A stretch of DNA of 64,000 nucleotides from the NCBI GenBank assembly GCA_905147135.1, contig LR990059.1:16143001-16207000 (forward strand). Direction: 5' to 3'. The notes below the pieces were generated by a model that saw only the letters and a list, made by a program, of their open reading frames with translations, ran no database searches and was not told the origin of the DNA. Every line of letters starts with the position of its first letter. The stretch's first letter is position 1. Source of the DNA: Blastobasis lacticolella. Its lineage: Eukaryota; Arthropoda; Insecta; Lepidoptera; Blastobasidae. The translations under genes and the position numbers were made by a program. Of this stretch, positions 56,226-64,000 are shown piece by piece.

Positions 56226-57270
56226 CGGGGCACTCCCAGCGTTACGTGACGAAGCTCGCACGCTCCCCGCGAAGGTTATGATGGCTTCTCGGCGACATCG
56301 CGGCGGTACACCGACGGGTTTGACAACGAAACGAACGCACGATCACAAATTAATACACGTGCGACCGAAATAAAGTAAAAATTGTAAAAATTAGGTATAA
56401 AAATGACATTTACATACTTGCTGAAAAGTAGACAGCAGAATGTGGCCAGCAGCGCGCAGGTGTTTCCGCAGAATAAAAATATTTCACTGATTGTGATTCA
56501 ATCTCACCGCCAACTGCCGTAACATGTTTCTCTTTTTATTTTTTATCTTGCCACAAATTATCATCGAAACAACACAAGAATAGAACAGAGATTTGATGGT
56601 TGGTTTGGTTTACAATTATTTACCATAATATTTACAAGATTTTTAGCTTGAATTTTGAGTCAACACATGATCTGTCAACTGTCAAGGCAGTGTTTCATAA
56701 ACCTGCGAATAGAGGTCGTGCGGCAGACAGACTAAAAAACTATTTCCACTTGATATTAGATGGCGCTGAAGCTGTATAAGGCGACATCTTGCGACATTTG
56801 TATGTAATACGTTTTGTGCATTGTTTGCATCGTTACCATTGATGGCAGCACTTTATCGGATGGAATACTACTATTTCTAAAAATTCTGTACAGAATAAGC
56901 TCTCATGTGTGAAATGTGGAAAAAGTGAGAGAGATTTGTCAGGACCGTAACAAGTGAAACGATGTGGTCTCTGCTCCTACTGCCGTTACGGTATGCATGT
57001 TAGTTAGCTTGGAATCATCAAATCATGCAATGTAGGATTTTTTTTTGTTTCTCCTGCAACATGGCAATCTGTCTTAGGACAATAAGCCAATTATTTGTTT
57101 TAGTCCGTTATTTGGGTTTCAGTAGAGCTCGGCCATTGGATGGAATATTCTATCGGGCAGCTCTTTATAAAGTTAAGAATCTGGTGATCAAGTTGAGATG
57201 TCTTTTCGCTTCAATCTCACGTGGCGAAGTCCTCCCTTATCGTTCAAGGCTCGTGCAAGCTCATTAGAGT
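56226..57270. promoter_or_regulatory. Upstream region of Patj
   Basis: The GC-rich patch 56226-56300 could be 5' UTR or the 3' end of an intron, and the sequence turns AT-rich beyond. A SINE-like TTAGATGGCGCTGAAG block occurs at 56755-56775. No promoter element could be assigned with confidence. Confidence 0.35.
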
Positions 57271-57276
57271 GGTTCG

Positions 57277-59610
57277 TTAATTTGTTCTGATATTTCTTGC
57301 TAAAGAGCTGGAGATTTCCTGTTCAACTGTTTTGATGTCAATGTCAAGGTAAATGTATTTGTTACTGATACACTGTGGGATGTTGAACATTGCTCTTATA
57401 GCCTTGGTCTGAAACCTTTCGAGGATTTCAATGTTACTCACACTGGCTGTACCCCACAATTGGATACCGTAAGTCCAGACTGGTTTCATTTTACTGTTGT
57501 TATTTAGTTGGGAGTGTCGTCCTATCAGCCAGTGGAGATCACTCAGTTTTGCGTCGAGTTGCTTACGCTTGGTCCAGATATGTTTCTGCCAAGTAAGCCG
57601 TCTGTCAAGGTGCATACCAAGGTATTTTGCGTGGTCTTCTTGAGGAATTTCCTCGCTATTTAGTTTGACTGGAGGACATGCATAATTTCGGAGTGTAAAT
57701 GTAACATGTGTCGACTTGGTTTGGTTTGCTTTTATTCTCCACAGTTTCATCCAAGTGGAGACCTTGTCCAGATGTGTCTGCAGATTATCCGATGCAACTT
57801 CTGGACTGACGTCGGAGGATAACACTGCTGTGTCATCAGCATAGGTTGCTATAATTGTGTTTTCGGATGTAGGCAGGTCGGCGGTGTATATAAGGTACAA
57901 TGTGGGACCAAGTATGCTGCTCTAAGGGACGCCTGATTTTATCTCTCGAAGAATTGAACACTCATTATTTTGTTTATATTGGAAGCTTCTTTTGTCAAGA
58001 TAAGATTTTAAGATGTTCATAAATGAGTGTAGTAGTTGTTTCTTTAACTTATATATAAGGCCTTGAGGCCATTCTTTGTCAAATGCCTGGCTTATATCTA
58101 AGAATGCTGCAGAGCAGTACTTCTGACTCTCCAGGCATCTTCCTATGACGTCGACTATGCGATGAACTTGTTCGACAGTCCCGTGCTTCTCCCTGAACCC
58201 GAATTGGTGGTTTGGTAGGATATCGCCTAGATGTTCTTTCATCCTGTTGTGTAATATTTTTTCGTATAGCTTACCAACAATGGATAGCAAGCTTATTGGC
58301 CTATAGGAGGTCGTTTCTTGAGGTGTTTTGCCTGGTTTAGGGACCATTACCACTTGAGCTATCTTCCATTGGCTAGGGAAATGCTCTAGCCTTATACAGG
58401 CGTTATAAATTTTGACCAGACTTATTATTTCTTTGTGCGGTAGGTGTTTCAGCAAGGTTGCGCGTATTTGATCGTATCCTACGGATTTGCCTTCTTAAAG
58501 ATTATTAATTTCTCTTCGGACCTCACTTGGACTTGTACTTTTGAGGGCGCAGAGGGGCTTTGCACATCTGTGTTGGCGATTCTATGAACTTTGTTACTTA
58601 ACTCGCGAAACGGTTGGAAGACGTTGCTTTGGTGTTCAGCGAAAGCCGACGTTTTGTCTTCGTCTGATTGGCTCCAGCCTCCAGTGGAGTTTCTGATGGG
58701 TGGAATGTGCGTTTTTGGGCGCTTTAGTTTTTTGGTAGCTTTCCAGAGCGAGTAGATTGTGTTCACTGTCGTGCTTAGACTTGACAGGTAAGCCTGCAGG
58801 TTACTGTTGACATGAGTTTTAATAAGTGTTGAGAGCTCAGCCGGGCCCTCATTAAATAGTTTTTTGTCACTAGGATATCTTCCTGACTGCCAAATTTTTC
58901 TCAATCTGCGACGTTCTCGTATTTTATCCTTAATTTCTTTTGGGTAGATGTTGTATTTAACGGGTATGCCTTTGTATTGAGTTGTTGCATTGTAGGCAGC
59001 CTTATGGATAGTAACATTAAGCATCTCCACAACATTCTCAAGTTCATCTATAGTATAGATTTTAGTTTTCAGGTTTATTTCTTGAGATATTATTTTTGAC
59101 ACAGTTTCCAGTCCATATTTTTTGGGTGATAAACTCTGTTAGGTGGTTCTACAAGTGAGATTGTCGAGTTTATATTGAAAAAAGCTGGCGAATGATCTGA
59201 TGAGAGGTCTGTGCATGATTCAGTGCTTATGAAGTTACCATCGATGTTTCTCGCTTTAAAAAAGTCCAATAAATCTGGAGTTTTGTAGTTGTCGGTAGGC
59301 CAGTAGGTGGGTTCTCTGGTGGTGAAACATACAAGCTAGTTCCTGTCTATAGCTTTGAGTAACTGCCTTTCTCTTGGGTTGACCAGCCTGGAACCCCAAT
59401 GCACATGTTTCAAATTCCAGTCGCCACCGCAGATGAATCTTGAACCCATTTCACCGCAGATGAATCTTGAACCCAATATGTTGAGAACTCATCCGCAGTT
59501 ATTGTGTGTCGCGGAGGGCAGTACACGGCCGAAAACGCAGTTTCAACTTTATTGTCTAGTGTTTAATGTTGTTCTTTATGACCACTGCCGTCCCGCCATG
59601 GTTATTACTA
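57277..59610 (-). mobile_element. Jockey-type non-LTR retrotransposon, ORF2 with nonsense changes (inactive)
   Basis: On the minus strand, right to left, an APE-endonuclease region is visible at about 59600-59200: CPPRHTITADEF, then GGDWNLKHVHWGSRLVNP, then SSDHSP. A reverse transcriptase follows: WKIAQVVMVPKPGKTP, SYRPISLLSIVGKLYEKI, FGFREKHGTVEQVHRI, AAFLDISQAFDKEW, and the catalytic YADDTAVLSS at about 57845. The C-terminal part holds IKANQTKSTHVTFTLR and WTYGIQLWGTASVSNIEILE, typical of the Jockey clade. Single stops break the frame near 57921 (in SGVP*SSILGP) and 58495. A short duplication (CCGCAGATGAATCTTGAACC twice at 59428-59475) breaks the endonuclease. It is 5'-truncated and cannot be active. 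Confidence 0.85.
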
Positions 59611-59819
59611 GATGGATGATTGGTTGTGTATAGCGAATAATTTTGTGTTTTGCAATGTAGGTATTACTTTTATACCAAAATATACGCGAATATTAGGAAG
59701 AGACCTATTGCGGACGAATTAACGACTAGTAGATACTTAATACTTTATTTAATAGATATAATATAATACAATTATTAACGTAATAAAACCTAGAGATAAA
59801 AACTACCCCCGAATTTGAA

Positions 59820-60290
59820 AAGGTGCCCAGAGGGCCGGCCACGTTGTCCCGCTGGATAGCGAGGCTTTTGCGCTGGACCAAGAAGAGGCCAACCGTCTGG
59901 TCATTCGTAATGTGCTTAGATAATTACCTGTATAAGAAATGTGCGTCTGGTCCCCACGATCGCAGTTTCAATGCCAAATATGTAGGTGATCACCACCGAG
60001 ACTAGCATATTTGCACCGGTTGGCGTTCTCAGGGGGAGGTGATGGTTGGCATCAGTGACTCTGAAATACCGGCCGGTAAAGCTGAAGGGACAGGTTTATA
60101 AGACCATCCTTAAACCTGCTCTTCTATACAGCAAGTCTCTTGGTGTCTACAAGCAGGACCTAAATGTCATGGAAATGAAGATGCTGGCGTGGACGTGTGG
60201 AGTTCCCGCGTCTAAAACGCTCACATTCGCGATAGACTTAACGTCCGTGATCGTGATATTATGTACCTATCCAGATTTGTAAATAATTAG
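59820..60290 (+). mobile_element. RTE-like LINE remnant
   Basis: A frame at 60046-60282 reads LKGQVYKTILKPALLYSKSL, then VMEMKMLAWTCGVPASKTLT. This resembles the RTE reverse-transcriptase C-terminus (KxxVYKTxxxPALLYGxE, then EMRMLRWMCG). The element is short, and the rest of the domain is missing or unreadable. Confidence 0.55.
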
Positions 60291-60299
60291 CAAGCGTGG

Positions 60300-61165
60300 C
60301 GAGCTTAAATCTTAATCTAAATTCGAAATTTCTTTCTTAACTCGGAGACTGATTCTTCGGGTCAATGGGGCGGATGACGGCCTCCGGTGCGATCGCTCCG
60401 CTCGCATCGCCCTAGAAACGCCAAAGGAGATATGGTCAGACGAAGCAAAGACGTAGGACAATAAACTGTTATAAGTTATTTACATAAAACAGATCCCGAC
60501 CGCCGCAATCGTTTATCTTTCGTTCGCTGAAAGGATGAAAAGCGATGTGCGAGCGAATTAGTCACTTTTGAATTAGGCGTTAGGGTTCCAGGGACCTTAC
60601 TGTGTTTAAATTTAAATTTAAAAAACCATCCAAGTTAATCGCAGTTCAGTTGGGAAAGAGTGTCTTATGGGACACATAGGTATAGAGCAATCTAAGCAGA
60701 GCAGTAGGATAATTACGTAACGCTGTTGAAAACAATTATCTGATTTCAGTGATTAAAATTGTTTCTTTCGCGATTCCGTATCATCGATTTCATGGGTTCA
60801 GATGCTAATAAAGTTCCATTGCAATGAACTAAAACTACGAAATCGCAAAAGTAACACTTTTGTTAATTTTTTATTTTATAATTGAAATGTATTACTTATT
60901 TTACAATAAATGGATCAATGACGAATAAGTTCTAAACATAAAAAAAAAGAAATGAAAATGATTAACTCAAAAACCGACAATGAATTCAGCATCTTCTGCT
61001 AATACGAAAATGATACAGAACTTACTATACTAGATTGATAAATTTATTCAGACCAATTTGGAAGATAGATAAATCACACAAATTTTGTTAATTGAAATCA
61101 GCGTTACCTAATTAGCCTAAAGTGCTATAAAAGTTCGTGGTAGGCCTTTGCCCTGGTACTAAAAA
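60300..61165. other. Non-coding, no recognised feature
   Basis: No exon, repeat family or strong structure is recognised in this AT-rich stretch. Confidence 0.4.
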
Positions 61166-61169
61166 TAAA

Positions 61170-61520
61170 AATAACCATCTTGGCATTAATGTCCCGGTTG
61201 GGCTCTCACGCACGAGGGCCCAGGGTCCGCCTGGACCATGATCCACGATTTGGTAGATTAGGTAATTATATTGGAGTGACCCTACTACCAGGGCAACCTG
61301 ACCAGTAGCCCTAGCATATCCATGACCGCGACAACGTTCGCGCCGCGGGAGAGCGTATGTTTCCTTCTCTCAATACTTAAATGAAAGAGATAGCAATATC
61401 TATGTCGCGCTTTTTATCGCTTATCGCGCGCGAGAGCAACTTGTGCTAGCCAGCCTGTTAAGATTATTGTTACACATGCAGTCAGAACGTGCAGGTTTTA
61501 TCACGATGTTTTCCGATTGT
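61170..61520 (-). mobile_element. SINE family A, inverted and interrupted
   Basis: The minus-strand 3' end is ATCTTGGCATTAATGTCCCG then CTCACGCACGAGGGCCC (61178-61222). The body includes GACCATGATCCACGATTTGG, and a second part ACATGCAGTCAGAACGTGCA, GGTTTTATCACGATGTTTTC lies at 61472-61512. Roughly 120 bp of other sequence (61320-61440) splits them. Confidence 0.55.
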
Positions 61521-62584
61521 AAGGAGTTCATGATAATCTACTCTACCGGACACCACACGGCTATTATAGCGACAGCCCCAGAGCTTTTTTATACCACTAC
61601 GGTGGCAAACAAGCTTATGGCCTGCCTGATGGTAAGCAGTCACCTCAGTCTATGAACGTTTGCAATACCAGGGGCATCACCCACGTGTTGCCGACCCCGT
61701 AAAAACGTTTTCACCCCTCTCTTGAAGAATTCCATGTTGACTCCAGGTACTACTACAGCGCAAAGAAACTCTTTCTTCCAAAGTTAGTGACACCGATTTG
61801 TTTTTAATTAATATTATTGCCCATTATTGAACGGGGCTATAGCTCAAATAGACACACTCAAGATCGCAAAATATAATATCGCAACTAAATGTTGTAGGGA
61901 ATCCTAAAAAATTGGAAAGCCTAGAAAGTGAAGCAACACAAGACAAGACTCAAAAATAATGAGCTCAAAATTTCGAGAAATTCAACTTCAGGCTTACTTA
62001 TGGCACTGAATTCTTGAATGAGGAGATGTAAATCCTGTAATAGTGTGTTCGCCTCCCCTCTTAGAACCCATCGACCCAACCCAACTCAACCTCAAACCGC
62101 CGAGTGCAGGAGGTGGCCGTTTTGTACCTACCAGTTGGTGGGCTCCTTGTAGCACTGCCATAAAAATTTAATTTAAAAGTTTTTGATCCAGCAAGCCTAT
62201 CCACCTAATTGAAAGCATTATTTACATCTCCTCATCATCATCCCATCCGTTTAGCAGAACCTCATCGCTCTCATTCAGAAGGAAAGTTCTGAGGGTATTA
62301 ACGGAAGCTTCGCAATCACCTTAGTGCTAATATTGTATCACGTTTACTGCAAATAAAGACTATGAACTATGAAACGAGCTAGAGAGGCTAAAGATATTTT
62401 AAGACTTGGCCAAATAATCTAGAGTACAGCTTGGCTGTCAAGCGCCGCTAAGTGGTACCAACAATGACCCATCCATTTTTAAGGCAATCAGGTTGCTACC
62501 ATACGAAGTATTAACAGAAGAATCTCCCGAGCCTGACAGCATGAGATTCAAGAGCTTTGTAATAGCATTCAAATGAAGATCTGT

Positions 62585-63065
62585 TTTTATGTATAAGGGT
62601 GACAGACGGGCAAACGGGCCACCTGATGGAAAGTGGTCACCGCCTCCCATGGACATAAGCAACGCCAGCTGGTCTAGCCATCTTTGACAGCTCCGGTTGC
62701 GTGATGCGTGTATCACACGCATGCACATCTACATTGACTCAGATTGTGTAGGATCATCCGCCAATCCGCGTCCTTTGTATACCGAAAGTACGTGAATTGT
62801 CTATGGACCAAGAATTTCTACCACAAACAGCTTATTTCAGATAACGTTAGCTTATGTCAAATCCCAAACATTTTTTCTACCATAAACGATTGTAGATTAA
62901 CGCAACCTCTTGGCTAAGGCCGTTGCCCGCCTCTGAAGAGACCTACATTTCCAGCCTCACTAGCGCAGCTCAACAGCTCCTTCAGGTGCTGCGGGGTCAG
63001 GCCATCGATGCCAGCCGTCGAGCCGTTAGGGAATGAAGATACTTCTTGGCGGACGGTATTGGTTG
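62585..63065 (-). mobile_element. LINE fragments on the minus strand
   Basis: 62585-62700 is the inverted LINE 3' tail (CGGGCCACCTGATGGAAAGT, GGTCACCGCC). 62930-63060 reads EVSSFPNGSTAGIDGLTPQH, then LKELLSCASEAGNVG. This resembles the start of a LINE reverse-transcriptase domain. The two pieces are not in one frame. Confidence 0.45.
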
Positions 63066-63179
63066 AAACCTGTAGCGCAGAATCCGCAGCACTAAGAGGC
63101 TTCTGGTAAACGATCGAAGGTCTGCCGAAGGTAAAGGGTGGTTACTAGTTATCGCATTAAAGTCTGACCTAAAAGTCAC

Positions 63180-63320
63180 TTTTAGTTTTGGTGACCAATG
63201 TGCCTAAAAAGCGTAATCGCCAAGAGGATGTAAGGCAGACCGGTTTTTTTACTTCCAAAACCCACACAAGAGAAAATGTAAGAATGCTATCGCTACGAAA
63301 AGTCAAAGGTTAGGACACTA
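63180..63320. repeat. Repeat family D fragment
   Basis: CGCCAAGAGGATGTAAGGCA, GACCGGTTTTTTTACTTCC and GCTATCGCTACGAAAAGTCA align with 40880-40965 and (inverted) 29255-29370. Confidence 0.5.
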
Positions 63321-64000
63321 AAAAATATTTTTTGTGACTGCTTGTTCACCTTGTGTAACGTAACAAACTGCCTAGCAGTGGGTCAGGTTCAGTTGTAAAA
63401 TCAATGTGAGCAAAGAAAACAAAAGAATCAGGGTAGTGGGTATGTATTCAGTCCATCAGTATAATCTATTTAAAACAAGGAATTTATCAAAAATAATCTA
63501 CAAAAGCACAAACGTTATAAAAAAGAGTTTGTCCACATAACCTTCTGTCCGGGCTGGCGCACTTATTTCACTTTTCCACGCAGACCGAAAGTACCGGTTT
63601 ATGAACTGGTTGAGCGACTACGTCAGCTTGGGATTCTTATAGGAGTTGGTGGTTCATGCGACTAGGTGCATACCCTTAGAACTGGGTCATGATCGGAGAT
63701 AGGATTTGATGCCTCATAGCATATACTTTTCAGATTTATACCGCACACATAACAACTTTTGGCGATTTATTATTTCAAGGTAACGTCACGTTATAAATTA
63801 TTCACCTCCAAGGCCGAAGGCTGGGAAAAACAAAACTGAACTCAATCCCTCTCTGCTTCCTCTACTCAAGGCTCGGGTCCTCGTTTAAAAACCTTCTGGA
63901 ACCATTTGGCACAAAGGAAGATAAGATCTTGTTGGCCAGTAGTCATAGTCAACCAGCCAGTTCCCGAAATGGTCCATATTAATTTTCGGACGGTCTGGTG

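Noticed and set aside
55837..56373. Plus-strand frame of 178 codons
   Set aside because: It is the antisense shadow of the Patj coding region.

Overview
This window is insect nuclear DNA, almost certainly from a moth or butterfly. Genes are split by introns with GT/AG ends. GC-rich exons sit in AT-rich introns, and the introns are full of repeat families I associate with Lepidoptera: tRNA-headed SINEs, RTE-like LINE tails ending in a GATGAT run, Jockey elements and foldback MITEs. The species call is inference, because no search could be run.

Layout. 1-2.9 kb is non-coding and holds one MITE. 2992-3642 (-) carries the first two coding exons of the chromatin remodeller subunit Acf1 (BAZ1A family), which continues off the left edge. 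After a 1.3 kb intergenic gap, 4978-37270 (+) is a complete gene for the largest subunit of RNA polymerase III (RPC1/POLR3A). It has 29 coding exons that join in frame into 1387 residues, close to the 1390 of the human protein. 38.0-41.3 kb is a cluster of mobile elements. 41371-46460 (-) is a complete seven-exon retinol-dehydrogenase-like SDR gene of 333 residues. 46835-49249 is a dimer of a TIR element. 54213-56225 (-) is a single-exon four-PDZ protein of the Patj/INADL family. 57.3-59.6 kb (-) is a broken Jockey retrotransposon, and the remainder is repeat debris with no gene seen.

The most unusual signal lies inside the POLR3A gene. At least eight places in its introns hold copies of the adjoining POLR3A exon, usually together with its splice site. 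Three are large tandem arrays: exon 10 (163-bp units), the 3' end of exon 14 (about 37 units of 100-104 bp, 3.8 kb, with a roughly 717-bp higher-order period), and the 3' end of exon 16 (17 nearly identical 83-bp units). Single or decayed copies occur next to exons 7, 9, 19, 20 and 28. The arrays keep the exon|GT junction, so the pre-mRNA would carry tens of identical candidate 5' splice sites. The intact reading frame of the 29 true exons argues that the gene still works despite this.

The genes are not an operon and share no pathway. Acf1 and POLR3A are divergently arranged and may share an upstream region. Exon coordinates were assigned by hand from similarity to known families and from splice-site phase. 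There is no transcript evidence.
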